This document shows, piece by piece, positions 24,861 to 38,032 of a DNA stretch of 64,000 nt. Every line of letters starts with the position of its first letter. The stretch's first letter is position 1. The notes beneath the pieces were generated by a model. It did not search any database. It was not told the origin of the DNA and worked only from the letters and a program-made list of their open reading frames with translations. This stretch comes from Nezara viridula (lineage: Eukaryota > Arthropoda > Insecta > Hemiptera > Pentatomidae), in contig OV725079.1 of NCBI GenBank assembly GCA_928085145.1, positions 31,665,308 to 31,729,307 of the forward strand, given 5' to 3'. Position numbers and translations under genes: made by a program.

Positions 24861-27163
24861 TTATAAATAAAAATAATTTTTAGAAAGTAGGGAACGTAAA
24901 TGAAAAAATGAACAGATTTCATGTTTAATGCTATGAAACTATACTCCATCTTTTGTAGAGATCTAGTATTTGTGAGAAGTTGAACATTTGGTCCTGTATT
25001 ATATATTTTATTTTAGATATTGATTTTTTTAATGAAATATTTTAGATATTTCGGAGGTTCAACGCATAATGAAATAAAATAAAAATGTACATTTCGTAAC
25101 CAAATTTTCAAGAGTCTATAATTAATATTTTAGTTTGTATTTGAGAAAATCGAAAAAAAACAATTATATATCATATGACTTTTTGTATTGTTAGAATTTA
25201 CACAGTATTAGACTACTTTAAATTATAAATTATGTTTTAATAATTTTTTCATACCCAAAAATTGGTAAACTATAGTCGCTTTGCAGACACAACGTAACAC
25301 GTCTTAAATATCTGATCATGCGAAAACAAAATGTATCAGCAGCAAAAAAATAAAAAAAGGCTCTCTACTTCTTGTTATCAGTCGACAAATAATTCCGTAA
25401 ATTACAGACAGGTTTGAAAATAATTGAACAGGTTTTCATTGATGATTTGTAATATCCTCTATATTTAATTGATATCTTATCAGTAGTTGCGAAACCGGCC
25501 GAAATAATCACTATCCCGCTATAAAGAGAAATTATCTAAATTGAATTATTGCAGGTCAATTGTTGACCTTAATTTCTGGAATCGTAGCCTCAGTTCATTG
25601 CCCAATTAATTATTTTCGAAGCAAGGACATTTGAATTAATTAATTCTAACATTGGCTGATAATTTAGTGATAAATTTTAAATGACATTAGTGATAAAATA
25701 TCAAGACATAATAATATGTTTGTTGAGTTTTTTTTTAATATATAGAAATCGGAGAGAAAATAATAAAATGAATTCCGATAAAAAATGGTATCTTAAAAAC
25801 AAAAAAAAAAAAAAAAAACGAAAATATTAGAAGGTCAATGCCAATGTTTATTTGTTATTTAAGGTTAAATTATAATCTCATTTACATCATCTTATTGCAT
25901 TTATTAAACAATCGAATAAAAACTTTATAATTCTACTATATATCAATAGTCAATTGTATAGGCGAAAAACATAACAAAAATCAATATTTAGTATGTTTTA
26001 CCTGTAACTTACTCTTTTCTTCTTTTCTAATTTTATAAATAGAGCATTAAGTACTTAACGTTGAACTACTGAGACGAGACTCGGAAAACTATGCAGCCTA
26101 TATCCATAATATATTTGTTGAAGTTTATGACTAATAAAATAAATTAAACTTGAAGAGAAGATATTTCGTCGAAAGTAGATTTTTTTTTACGGATTTCTAG
26201 AATATAAATAGAAAAATCCAAACCATAAAGCCTCGATTCTCTAACAAATTGTTGAATTGTTAACTTACAACGTTTTTAATTCAATTCAAGCATCATCAGA
26301 ACAAAAAAAAAAACTAGATGACTAACACATGAGAAGAAATAAGAAAAAAAAAATCATTAACTTGAGAAATCTCAAAAAAGGCATCCAAATATTTACTAAG
26401 GGAAATGGAAGGTTGCTTAAAGGCTGTAGGAGAAGATTATATGTTTAATATTTCATGTAAGCCGTTTAATTATTTTTTAAAAATTTAATTTAGTGTATTT
26501 TATTTTTTCTAATCAGCTGATTATTATAACCTCTGCTGTGTTAATGCAATCACTCATTTTCCTTAGCATGTATTTAGATTGTTTGGTAAGATATCTCTCA
26601 ATATAATAAATGTATTTTTTTTTTTTTTTTTTTTTTCCATATAAGTGATCTACTGTTCATTTGTATGTTGAACACTCAATACTTTAGAGTTTCCACTTTT
26701 CAATTTACATCCACATAATTTAAGTCTATGTTTGTCATACCCTTGTATCTATTATACATAAGATTCTTTAAAATACTTTCGGGAGATTTTCAAATCGTAA
26801 TTTCTAAAGTAATTTATAAGAACTCAGCCAGTGGATCTCACTGACAGTGCACAGGAAGCGGTAGATACTATCTTCATTTGTTTACGCCTCGCATATCTGT
26901 TTGTATAGTAAATAATTGTATAGAGGATTGTTAGTTACTCAGCCGGAAGGAGTGATGGTCTTTATCTCAATTTTTATATTTATATATAAATAAATATTTA
27001 TTTATTTTTTGTCTTTTTAAAATAAATTGAAAAAAAAAATCCGATTTTTAATGCTTACACAGAAACAACGAACCAAGGATCCACAATGCTTAAGATTCAC
27101 ATAAATTAGCGTTAGTGATTGACTACACATTTGATAAATTTTATGTAGTTATTATACTTGTGC

Positions 27164-27168
<5 letters not shown>
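24861..27168. other. AT-rich noncoding stretch
   Basis: Contains A runs (about 25799-25818) and a T run (about 26617-26636). No gene or recognised repeat. Positions 26820-26960 are mildly GC-richer. Confidence 0.45.

Positions 27169-27232
<64 letters not shown>
27169..27232. repeat. (AT)n microsatellite
   Basis: An uninterrupted AT dinucleotide tract of 64 bp. Confidence 0.97.
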
Positions 27233-27235
<3 letters not shown>

Positions 27236-30200
27236 AATAATTATAATACCCATAATTATTTACCCATAATTATTACTACTTAAAACTTTAATCATATAAT
27301 ATTAATAATACGATAATACGATAACCATAATACACAGTTAACAAATAATAACACATAGATACTAACATGTGCATGATATAGGATATACATTGATCTGCAG
27401 GACCTCAATATGTCATTTAATTCAGGATTAAAAAAAAAAAATAGGCTGAATGGTAAATGATGTCATATATTATGTGAATCATTATTACACCAAAAATATC
27501 TACGTTGAATATTATTAATATGTTTTTAAATTATATTTTTATCTAATTTGTTAGTCGATAATATCAAAGTAAGTCAGAACTCAAATGTTGTAACAGACCT
27601 ATTTCTTGGTCTGATTACTTAATCCCAATTTGATGGGACCAATATTAAAAATGAAATAATCTAGTCTCTTGATAGACATCAAGACTAAATTATTTCAGAA
27701 TAGACATTCTGATTTAGTGGCTTAGGCAACTATCATCCAGTTCACTTAATTTAATTATATCCTTACAATTAATCTTAAAACTGCATGCAATGAGTCTATA
27801 TCATGGGATTTAAATTAGCAATTTTTTTTTTCATAATACCATATTTATTGAGATATATTTCAGTCTTTCACAATTAAGGATATTTACAATAATGTTCAAA
27901 GAGCACACCCAGACTCCAGAATTAATTAAGCAATTAATTTAATAGGCAAATCTCCATAAAATATTACGAGATTGTTATTTATTTTCTTAGTATTACTTGA
28001 ACTGGATTCTTTTTTTTAACTGAATATTTTTTGTTGTTAAATGTTTTAATGTTTTGTTTTTCATTATAAAAAGTGGCTTCTAACCGAGGATTGGAAGCCG
28101 CGTGCCTCAATCAATCAACAGTTTCGTAACGCTGCTCGTAAAACATCAAAGACCTCTTATAAATAGATGTGAGATCATCAGATGACCTTAATGAAGAAGG
28201 CATGTGATATCCCTAGGACCGATCCTGGTAAGCCAACGAGTGAAAAATCAATTATATCGAACGCGGAGTTCAGGATGTTCTGCACGACTTGCCTCTCAGA
28301 TAAATTAAAAAATGTTAAAGATTTCTAGAAGTGCTCTTCAATTTTCACTAGAATCGACCATCAATCCGCTATTTTTCAATATTTCGTTGAACACAAAGAT
28401 GAAATTATGTCGTCTATGAATTATAAAAGAACGTTAAAATTTATTTAACCGAGTAACTTTAATTGAAATTGTTGGGCATTCATTAAAATATCGTATAATT
28501 TAAAAATTTCAAAAAATCAAAAATCATTTACAATTTATAATAATAATTTTTAAATAAAAGTTTGTTAAACATTAATATATACATACAATTAATATATGAA
28601 CACAAAACCAAATCGGACATTAAAGCATGGTTTTAAAAAATTAAGTATTATGTTTTATGTCCATATCTCAATGGAAGTATTCTACGGTAAATATTTTAGA
28701 AGAGTGTGGAAGAAATTCCTCGATGAACAAAAATTCCATTCTTTTAATTTATGAAGTGGCTGTTTTGAATACCACTGTTGAAACCTGAATTTCGTTCTGG
28801 TATATTTTTATAATAAGATTAAAATCATTTCGTTAAACAAATATTTATTATTAACGTAAAAATCAAAAGAGTTCTTATTATAAGTTAATTGTATATTTTA
28901 AAAATAACGTGTATGTAAAAATAAAAACATATTATACACAGTAATTTTTTTTTCTGTAGCACGTTACAAAATGCTAAATTTATAGTATAAACTTTATCAA
29001 ACCTAAAACTGTTACTAATTTAAGAGAATTGATGAATCTAAGATTTACTCGTGGCCAGCAAACACCGCACTGAAACGTTACGTAACATGAATAAATAAAT
29101 ACATAAATATAAGACTGATAGATACATAAAACACGGCCTACGATTTACAATCCCGAAGAATTATAAATCAGATAAAAAGGACCAGGCCGCGTCGAGTCCA
29201 CTAGGGAATTCTGTTACACAACGTTCGTGGGAGTCTGCACACATTAACTCTGTTAACCTTGTTCTGAAGACACAACTTCCGTGGGAAAACGGAATTTCAT
29301 GGGAATGTCTACCACATTTTCCTATAAAGCGTCCCATTTAAAACATAAAGACTCGATACAGAGAAATCCGAAAAATTCATGATTTTATTTTTTAAATATG
29401 TTTTCGTTGTCGTGGTTCGAACAAACAATTCTCAAAAGCTCAGGAATCTTGCTGTACATTTTTCATGAATTTTTCCTTTTTATTTATTTTTAACGTAACG
29501 GTTATGTCTGCTCCATTTGAAGTATTAACCATCAAATTAAATTTATGATTTTTACCTTTCACCAGGTTACTGACTTTTTATATTATGTAAAAATTGGATA
29601 ATAAAAATGTTTATCTAAAAAAAAATAGTTAACTAATATGGAATATGACACTTTTTTATCATAAAAACAATTACATCGTAATTTTATGTATCTTACGTTT
29701 CAGCCTTATTCAGACCATTTGCAAGCATATCATTTTTTGTCTTCTTAAAAAAAAGTAAATAAATCAGGTATTTTTTAGTCTAAAATCTTTTTTTTATCGG
29801 TTATTTTATGATTCTAAGGTATGTTTATTGTTATATATGTTTAGAGTAAAAAAAAAAGGGGTCGTATTTGGTAATTATTGGTTTTAACATCAAATTAATG
29901 TAATAGAGTTATACAGATGTAAAGATCTTTTCAACACCTAACTAATAGAATAGAGTTATAAGTATGTAAAGATCTTTTTGTGAATTCTATAATTTTGAAT
30001 AGCCTGAAGTGGTGTAGTTTTTAATGATTAAGTCCACAAATAAAAAAGTGACACCATTTGTCATATAATTTGAGCCAAGTCTTTATACTGTCAGTCAAAT
30101 ATCAGCGATAATTAAAAGATATCATTTCCTAAAAATACATTAGTTAATTGTTCATGAATTAATATACGTGTGAGTGTGTGTATATATTATTATTTGAATT

Positions 30201-30273
30201 GTTTTCAATAAAATTAACATTTAATTAATAAACCTCGCGCAATTCTCATTACCGCGTAGCAGAGATGGATAAA
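27233..30273. other. AT-rich noncoding stretch
   Basis: No gene seen. Positions 29902-29931 and 29948-29978 form a short direct repeat (AATAGAGTTATA..ATGTAAAGATCTTTT). Positions 28075-28220 and 29140-29340 are less AT-rich without coding signal. Confidence 0.45.
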
Positions 30274-30432
30274 TGATACTCCGAGAACTGAATACCAAGT
30301 ATTTATAATTTTTTTTGAATATCAAAGAATTTGATCACTATTTCAGTTAAAGCAAACTATTAACTGAAGTAGCGATTTAATTCCCAATTGTGATTCAATT
30401 TGAGTACAACACTTGGTACTCGGTACTCACCG
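30274..30432. mobile_element. Palindromic (foldback) MITE candidate
   Basis: The left arm (30274-30350) and right arm (30360-30432) are reverse complements with mismatches. The centre is CTATTTCAGTTAA against TTAACTGAAGTAG (12 of 13) around a 9-nt loop. The outer ends pair AATACCAAGT with ACTTGGTACT and GAGTACC-like ends. Such near-complete palindromes are typical of small foldback MITEs. The target-site duplication is not clear. Confidence 0.55.
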
Positions 30433-33200
30433 TAGCATTTCTTCGCGTAGTGGAACGTCTCGCGGGTGATGGATGGATATGGAGATAGTCGGTAAAAATT
30501 CTTGGAAGTTCCTCCCGGCTAAGTCCGATGGATTCGTAGACCAACGATTACAACGGTCCACTAGGTTTGCTGGAGGGTGTGACGTAGGATTGAACGCACT
30601 ACTCACATATCTTAAATTCAAGATACACCACAAATAGTCAGGTATTAGCCAAAGAAATTGGTGGTGTAGACATTGAAGGCTATTATTTTTATTATATTAT
30701 TGTCTTTCTACAAAAAAATGTATCTCTGAAATACAATCAAATGAAATTGGGTCAGGTCCTAATGATGTGAAGAACCATTTTATTAGTATAATTTAATTAT
30801 ATTTATTACTTAATATTACGTTCTCTATTTAATAAGGTAATAATGATATTTAGTTTTTTGTTGATATCCAAAGCATGTAAATTATAGCTCGTTGGCATGA
30901 AGGTAAATTTTCTCTATCTGCTTTGTTAATACGCTGTAAATAACGCAGTCAACCTATACTTTTTACAACTTTGTATTTTAATTACACCTTTGTAGATTAA
31001 ATTGATTATGTAATTTCCATGCTCCCCTTTTCCGTAATTACTTAATAATCGTTTGATTGGAATTCTCTTTCTAAATATTTTATAAAATACTATTACTGAT
31101 ACGATTCGAAATAAATGCAGAGATATCCTCTGTATTTGTAATTACTTTACAGATACAGCAATTGTGACTCATCCAATCAGGAGGATTAAACGATATAACA
31201 AAGTTTTAATTAAGGTTGCAATTAGATATATATAATATAAGAAAAAATATATATGTTTTAATTTAAACAACAGTGAAGGTTCGGAAAAAAGGTTTTTAAA
31301 TGGACAAAATGTTATTATAAGGTAATAACGAAATTTAATTCGACGAGGGGGCAGCATATAAAATGTTACCGAGTGCCATTATGGTTAAAAGTCCTTAGCT
31401 TTACATTTTATCGGAGTAGACTCGAATACGGCATGGGAATATTGACATGACCTGATTAACTAACGATGTTATTATTATTATTTATGATAACACCTTGTAG
31501 TTTAGATATATCAAAGAGTCGATGTCATTATCACCAACAACCTTTCTCTAAATACCTCCATACAATCCTGTTGAAATACAAATTCACAAAAGCAGGAAAA
31601 CCTAAATCTTCTCAACGTTCGACCAACTGAAGTTCAAGGTCAAATTAAATATTTTATGGTTTATTTTTATTCTAAACTACTTTACATAATCTCCTAGTAG
31701 ATTATATATTCATGCCACTAATACATCGTATATAACCTTGATATATAGTCGTTATCATTTGGATATTTTAAAATAAAATTGGTTCTTTCAGTTAAAAAAT
31801 TCAATTCAAATAAAAAAATAAAAAAAACATGATTTGCTATATTGAGATTAAATCATTCCTTGATAATTTATTTTAAAAAATCTAATAAAGATTTACATTC
31901 TCTTAAATTTTGTATTTGTAAGAAATTTATAGTGCTTCAATTGCATGAAAAATATTGTCTAATATTTAATGTACAAATAAACAATAAATGTAAGATAATT
32001 GGTTCACAAATAAAGTGATGAGTTAATTTTCCGGCAATTTAAATTTGTAAATTTTAGATCATCTAGCTCCAATTCATTAATAAATACATAATTATTCATT
32101 TCGTTATTTCACATTCTGGTATCTTGAATCACAACATTAGATTATAGGTACTAAACTTCAAAAATTAAAATCGTCACTTAAATTTTTAATGTATTTTGAA
32201 AACCGTATAATTTTCTAGGAAATTCAGGATCTTTTCTCAATTTATTTGGTAAGTTTTGGCTTTCAATTACATTTTTTAAATTGTGCCTAATTATAAGCTG
32301 TTGATAGCAATGAATACATTATTTAGGAGGTTATTTTAATTGACTTCGTTATATATATCCAGAAAACATATTATCGTAACTCCTTTTCATTTCCATGACT
32401 TTCTTGTCATTTCTTTGATTTATCTGTGTCTCCATGTGCTTTTAATTTGCGTTATTTACACTTCAGCAATTTTCGTCTTATATTGTTTTAGGCTGTTATA
32501 ATCGAAATGCGATTATGTGATTTGATTTGCTCTAATGAATATTAAATTTCATTTAGAAATATTATCGAAAAATAACATTAAAAAATTAATAAAAATATTA
32601 TTAATTTATTTTTTTTTCAAATGTAATGAAATTAAATTTATCCATTATTAATAATTCAAAATATATAATCAGAGTGCTTAATCAGCGCAAATATTTTCAG
32701 GACTACCAATGCCAATATTAGGACCCAAAAGATTTTTTTTCAAGCGTTTTTGGGGGAAAGGAGAGGGGAAATGGTATGAGAACCTATAAAAGGGAATAGA
32801 GAAACGATTCGCTTTGAGAGAGGAACAAAGAGAAATCGTAAAGAGAGCTACCATCAGGCGAGACTTTGAGCAGAGAAATGGTTTTGTATTTAATATTTTG
32901 TTTTGATTGCACTGTCATAAACACTTCAGTGCATTGTAACACTTTGATAATATTAATCAGCTTAGCATGTGTGTTTTATAACATTAAATGATTTTCTATT
33001 GGTACTTTATGCGTATGTTGAATTGTTTAACAATTATCATTGGCGTAGAAAAGTAATTCAGAAAAAATAAAAATATTAGAATCAAAATTAAAAATATATC
33101 ACAGTGAAGTTAAAATTTTTAAAAATACAAATTATTAACAGAATATATATTAAACACTATTGAGAATATAAGGCATATATATTTTGGAACATTTTTATTT
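30433..33200. other. Noncoding stretch
   Basis: Positions 30433-30620 are GC- and CpG-richer, with a 68-codon minus-strand frame that has no recognised motif. The remainder is very A/T-rich. No gene called. Confidence 0.4.
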
Positions 33201-33330
33201 TTAAGGAAGGAGATGGTCCGAGGTGGCGGTCATAAATAGACTAAATAGTGGCAAAACTATTTTATTAAAATCCAACGTTTCGATCCGACTTTGCAGGTCT
33301 TCTTCAGGGCTAGAACGGACAAGATACAAA
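33201..33330 (-). repeat. Dispersed repeat with hammerhead-like core, second copy
   Basis: The reverse complement matches 4817-4945: TATCTTGTCCGTTCTAGCCC, CTGAAGAAGACCTGCAAAGT, CGGATCGAAACGTTGG, then TATTTATGACCGCCAC and CCATCTCCTTCCTT. Relative to the first copy, one stem II pair is broken (GGATC for GGGTC) and the cleavage triplet is GTT. Confidence 0.65.
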
Positions 33331-35120
33331 AATATAAAGATAATTATAATTTACAAAAAAAAATCGGGTAATTATGATGACCACTTTAACTATGTACAGA
33401 ATCAAATTTATGTACCTGGTTAAAGCGTTCATCATGCTTTAACCTTTAACCTTAAAAGCAATGCTGTACTTAGTTAAAATGTCACATTGCTTTTTTGCCA
33501 TTTTGGGAAAAAATGGCCTCTGCATCCAAGGTTTTTTTTTTTATTAATACCCAGGCTTCATTGATCATTGGGTTTTGTAACTTTGATCTTTTATTTCCAC
33601 CACACTTATCACCCCTGCGATCTTCTTGCTTTTGAGTTCTTCTCTCAATTAGATTAAAGCAGGGTTGGAATTCTTATTTTTTCCAGAATGGATGGCCTTA
33701 ATTTTGCTGTTTCTTCTTTCATTCCTCCCCCTTTTCTTTACATTTCCTCTTCTGTACATAGTTAAAGTCCTCAATAAACGTTATAATTTTTTAACTGTAT
33801 TTCAGGTAATATATTTCAAACCAGATGTTGCTTTCTTCATACTTATGCAGTTCACCAGTAGTGGGCGTATCAATTTTTTAAAGAACATATGTTCTGATCT
33901 TTTAGAAATATGTTTTAAGAATGCATTTCATGGTTTTTAATACTAGATGGAATTCGCATTTCTAGGATCACATACCGAGCTATATAATGATTGAACTAAA
34001 CAATAACTAAATTAAAATTCATATAGCACCTTATAATTTTGAACATAATTTCTATGAATCATTCACTGACAGAAAGAGTTGTTAGTTATGAAAAATTTGG
34101 TCAATATCGTTCAAGCTTAAACTTTAACATTCTCGAGTCTAGTGGCGCTGTTCTGAATCTGGGCTAAGCGAGTTGAGATACATTTCATGGCGGATTCACG
34201 AACTGTAAAAACTTTTTTTACATGTTTTGCAATAATTTCCCGTTTCAATCTTCAAGTAACAATATTCTTTAAAGCAGCCGCCAATTTTTAAAGCAACGGC
34301 TTTGGAATGCTAGACAAAGTTCATTCTTTGTTGTTTATTTGTTTAGATGTCTAGGCGCAAAACATCCTGGTCATCAGCGCCCGATCAACCAAATAACACT
34401 ACTTTTGTACTATTTGGATGGTTGGTCCAAAAAATAAGAATATAAAAATAATTAAATTAAAGGATTGATAGAATTAAATAAATAAATAACTATAATTAAT
34501 AACTAAATAACCTAAATAATAAATAAATCAAATGAACTTTTAAAATAAAAAAATAAAACGAAATGAAGTAAATAGATAAAAAAAATAAATAAATAAATAA
34601 AATAAAAATAAAAAATAATAAATCTGCAAAGGATCATAATTTATAAACTTGTCATATATGTTGTTTAAGTCTTTCATTATCTAGGAACTTGATAACTTTG
34701 GTAACCATTTCTTCTTGATTTCCCAGGGATGCTGAAATACTCTGGGGTATTCCAATACCGCATTCTTTAACATGCGCTTTTGAAATGTACACTCAAATCT
34801 TCGCCTACGATGAGGTCGATTTTTGTGCCATGGCTCCAGAGTTTTCTGGTTAGAAAAGATTTGTTTGTATTTCTAGAACAACCTCTTCCTCTCCCCATCT
34901 CCCCTTAAGCTAGAAATGGCGAGGTAGGGAATAATCGCAAAAAAAAAAGTTAATTATATTTCATACTAACATAAACTTGTTTATTGACTGTATTAATTTT
35001 GTCAAAACAATAAAAAAAGTATAAATCTTAAAAATAAAATTTTGTTCGTATTTTTACTAAGCCCTAGTTTAAGGGGTGTTGTGCTGAATGTTAACAATGG
35101 GTTTACTATTTTAACAATAT
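33331..35120. other. Noncoding stretch
   Basis: A/T-rich, with a run of AAATAAATA-type simple sequence at about 34480-34620. GCGCAAAACATCCTGGTCAT followed by CAGCGCCCGATCAACC at 34355-34390 looks like part of a dispersed element but has no partner in this window. No gene called. Confidence 0.4.
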
Positions 35121-35468
35121 TTGGACATGCCAAAGAAAACCTGTTCATTCCAAGACGAATCCAGGTGGTCTAAATGGCGTCATAGACTTGACGGCAGAGA
35201 CAGCCCGACGGGAAAACGGCTACAGAAAGGTCGGGGGTTGGCGTGTCTACACCCCACTGAGCCCGGCCGGCGCCTCGCTGACTCATTGGCCTTTCCCCGA
35301 CTGCTTAACCTGCATCCCATCACTGGCAGCCATCGATCCTATGTCGGTTCTGGGTCGCCGAACAACAAGGGCATTCCATACCTTAGGGTCCCTTCCATAT
35401 CGGCCCGAAATTTCGGCTGGGTAGAGAGGACAGGAAGATATCGATTTGAATCGTTTCAATATGTTTAA
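35121..35468. other. Isolated GC-rich block with an open frame of unknown nature
   Basis: About 35150-35430 is clearly GC-rich and CpG-rich (for example AGCCCGGCCGGCGCCTCGCT) within DNA that is otherwise mostly A/T. Two overlapping plus-strand frames (115 codons at 35121-35468 and 78 codons at 35188-35424) are open through it. Neither resembles a family I know. Overlapping openness in two frames is expected from base composition, so I do not call a gene. Possible explanations are a fragment of a GC-rich retroelement, a host exon, or transferred DNA. Confidence 0.4.
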
Positions 35469-35564
35469 TATATCCGAATTGCAATAACGATATATTAAAC
35501 AAAAATAATAGTATTTTTATTTGGATCAGATGTTTTTATTCTGTTAAAAAAAAAAGCTGCAAAT

Positions 35565-36320
35565 TATTTTACAATGGTTTATTACTTCCAAACAATTATA
35601 CATCTACATTCATACATTCATTACCTTCCTAGTTACAAAGAAAAATAAATAAAAGGTGATTGCAATTATTAGACTAAACTATTTTTCTTTTTAAACGTTA
35701 GTAATATGCTAAAAAAAATAGCATTACTCCAGTAACACATTCAAAATTTAAAAGGATATAATATTTGGAGTAGAATATATTAAAATAACAAAAAAAAAAA
35801 AAAAAAAAAAAAAAACCGGAGACCATATCTTTGCTCCTAATTGTCCGATTTTAAAGATTTTTTTTTTTAGGAAATTTCGTAAACTTTAAAAAAAAATGTA
35901 TCTAACCATATACAATATCTACGAAAAAGTGTAAACTGTTTGAATTATTTGGAGTTTAATTTTACCGCGTAACTTTTTTTCCAGCTTCTTTTCGTTGAAG
36001 TATGTTATATAGATAAATTTAAAGGGCGTCGAGAAAACGACTTTAGCGAAGTTTCATTGAAATCGGTACATTCGTTTAGGAGCTACAGCAACGCAGGTTT
36101 TTCGGCCGTCATTTTGAAAGTAAAAGACGGATAATAATGTCAACGAAGGAGGATCATCCTCGGGTGACCTCTGATTTTATATCCAAATTAGAAATTATTG
36201 TGTTTTTGAATTCTACGCATTCTGAAACGTGAAACCTCAAATTTTGAGAGGGGATTAAGTTTTTTAATTTTTTAGTCGATCACAATCGTTGATTATTGAA
36301 AATAATAAACCAAAAGGGAG
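35565..36320 (+). repeat. Family A repeat, longest copy
   Basis: Joins the parts seen separately elsewhere. Its first half (35690-36040) matches the reverse complement of 15090-15420 and its second half (36050-36315) matches 13860-14215. It includes an A run at about 35790-35814, GACCATATCTTTGCTCCTAA, TTGTCCGATTTTAAAGATTT, and the FGR-like GCAGGTTTTTCGGCCGTCAT segment. No coding potential or terminal repeats were recognised. Being present in three arrangements, it defines a moderately old interspersed family of unknown class. Confidence 0.7.
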
Positions 36321-36681
36321 CGGGTTAACGTTAAAGATTCACATTTTAATAAATTTAACAGCAACTATTAAATATTAATATATTGTTTACCATAAAAAAT
36401 ATATTAGTTTATTAACATTTGTCAATAATAAAAATATATCTGTGCCCCGGAGGTAATGGAAACTATGTCCATTTTTGTGATTAAATGATTTAATAAAATA
36501 TAAATAAATTAATAACTCAAACTTACGGGAAATTGGCTCCCTGAAAAAATAAAAAAACCCTCCGTGATATAGATTTAGTAATTAAAAATCACATTTTAGT
36601 TGCTCAAAGCTATTGAATATTGGATCCCCTGCACAAATACAAAAATGGGCTAGGTATACTATTTTCAATCATTCTTACATT
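36321..36681. other. AT-rich noncoding stretch
   Basis: Nothing recognised. Confidence 0.4.
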
Positions 36682-37297
36682 TTACCGCCAAGTTCAATCA
36701 ATGAGTGCTATGAAAAAATGGTATATTAAGGGAAATAAAAAGAACACAAATTTTGACTTAGGGACTTTATGAGATATTCTTGTTATGAGGTCATACATAT
36801 AGTTAATACTCCTAGGAGATGATCTAACAGGTCATTTTTTTCGGTATGTCGTCTATATTTGAGAAATTATGCTCTACAATTCCTGGCTATGAAGGAAGAA
36901 TAGTAGCTTGAGAAGATTTATTATTTAACTATCTACAAGGAAAAATGCATCAAATTATTCCCTAATTTAATTTTCTAAAAGTTTACTTGATGATTTTTTG
37001 GAATAAACGGCCGATAGATTCCTAATTATTTAATTATAATATGTTATCTAGAGTGAATGCTCTATTGAGTAAATATATTTGAGGTTATAAACATATCCAT
37101 GAAATATTTTTATATTTCACGCAAGTACAATTAAATAGTATTTGAAACAATGGCATTGGCTTGATTCGATGGATTTTAAATACTTTAAACCAATCTTAGA
37201 AAAAAGCTTAAAAGCTTACATATATTAAGAAAATTTCATTGGATTTCATTGAAAACATTTGATTTACGTTAAATAATTAGTATTAAAAAATTTTTAT
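36682..37297 (+). repeat. Family B repeat, first unit (left part, split by RTE)
   Basis: Starts TTTTACCGCCAAGTTCAATC. Its first 250 bp recur at 38125-38370, and its later part (36985-37140: ATAAACGGCCGATAGATTCC, GAGGTTATAAACATAT, TGAAATATTTTTATATTTCA) recurs at 43655-43790. With the RTE insertion removed, the two starts lie about 720 bp apart, so this is a tandem dimer rather than two independent insertions. No coding signal. Confidence 0.7.
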
Positions 37298-38032
37298 TTA
37301 TAATTTTTTTGCAATTTATAACTTTTTTTTTTGCATTAGCTGCAAAAATGGCGATACTACTACTGGTGATATCGATATAGATGGTAATATGTTTGAACAG
37401 GTAGATAAATTTAGGTATCTAGGTTCTACGATAACTAGAAAAAACGAAATTGAAGAAGAGATTAAGGTTAGACTGAAGGCGGGGAATGCTTGTTATTTTT
37501 TTGTGACAAAACTACTTAGTTCGCACCTCTTGTCTCGAAACTTAAAAATTAGAATCTATAAAACAATTATCTTACCTACAGTTCTTTATGGATGCGAAAC
37601 TTGGCCGCTTACACTAAGGGATGAGCAGCGTCTTAAGGTTTTTGAAAATAAAGTATTGCGTAGAATATTCGGACCGAAAAAGGATGAGTTAACCGGAGAG
37701 TTCAGACGGTTACACAACGCCGAATTGCGTGAGATGTATCCTGGTAATATAATTGAGGTAATTTCATCGCGGCGAATCAAATGGGCTTGTAAAGTTGTTG
37801 GGCTTAGTAACGAGAGAAGTCCTAAAAGGTTAATATTTGCTGTGCCGAATGGTAAGCGTCCGAGGGGTAGACCGAAGCGAAGATGGGAGGATTGCATTAA
37901 AGCCGATCTGAAGGGACTGGGTTTGGACGGCGAACGGTGGAGGGAGGTGTGTAACAAGCGATTGGTGGTGTCGGCATCGAACCTTCGGGTTCGCTAAGCC
38001 TTATTATTATTATTATTATAATTTTTTTGCAA
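37298..38032 (+). mobile_element. RTE-type non-LTR retrotransposon, 5'-truncated, with target-site duplication
   Basis: A 15-17 bp duplication (TATAATTTTTTTGCAA) flanks the insertion at 37298-37314 and 38016-38032; its exact length is blurred by the TTA-repeat tail. The inserted segment (about 37315-38015) carries the C-terminal coding region of an RTE-like element and ends in TTATTATTATTATTATTA, the short-repeat tail expected of this clade. It interrupts the family B repeat, so it is younger than that repeat. Two further copies lie at 1001-1231 (minus) and 47495-48113 (plus, decayed). A tiny possible tail (GGGCTTTGCGACCCAGAAGT) occurs at about 41769-41790, minus orientation. Confidence 0.9.
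37317..37997 (+). pseudogene. RTE-like reverse-transcriptase ORF, C-terminal fragment (open)
   Basis: The frame is open from the truncation point, through the internal Met at 37389, to a stop at 37995-37997, and encodes the post-RT part of an RTE-type polyprotein. Numbering from that Met, the segments are FRYLGSTITRKNEIEEEIK (about residues 9-27), NACYF..KLLSSHLLSRNLKIR, the highly typical PTVLYGCETWPLTLRDEQRL (thumb/connection), NKVLRRIFGP, and a basic C-terminus GKRPRGRPKRRWEDCIKADL. The frame is uninterrupted, so the insertion is relatively recent. Endonuclease and the RT catalytic YADD region are missing through 5' truncation, so it has no activity. It would start without its natural Met; the Met at 37389 is just an internal residue. 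Confidence 0.88.

Noticed and set aside
25485..25515. GCGAAACCGGCCGAAATAAT as another hammerhead-like copy
   Set aside because: Only the GAAAC word matches; no CUGANGA box or hairpin precedes it.
35121..35468. 115-codon open frame as a protein-coding gene
   Set aside because: A second frame is open through the same GC-rich block, no domain is recognisable, and there is no support for splice sites or translation context.
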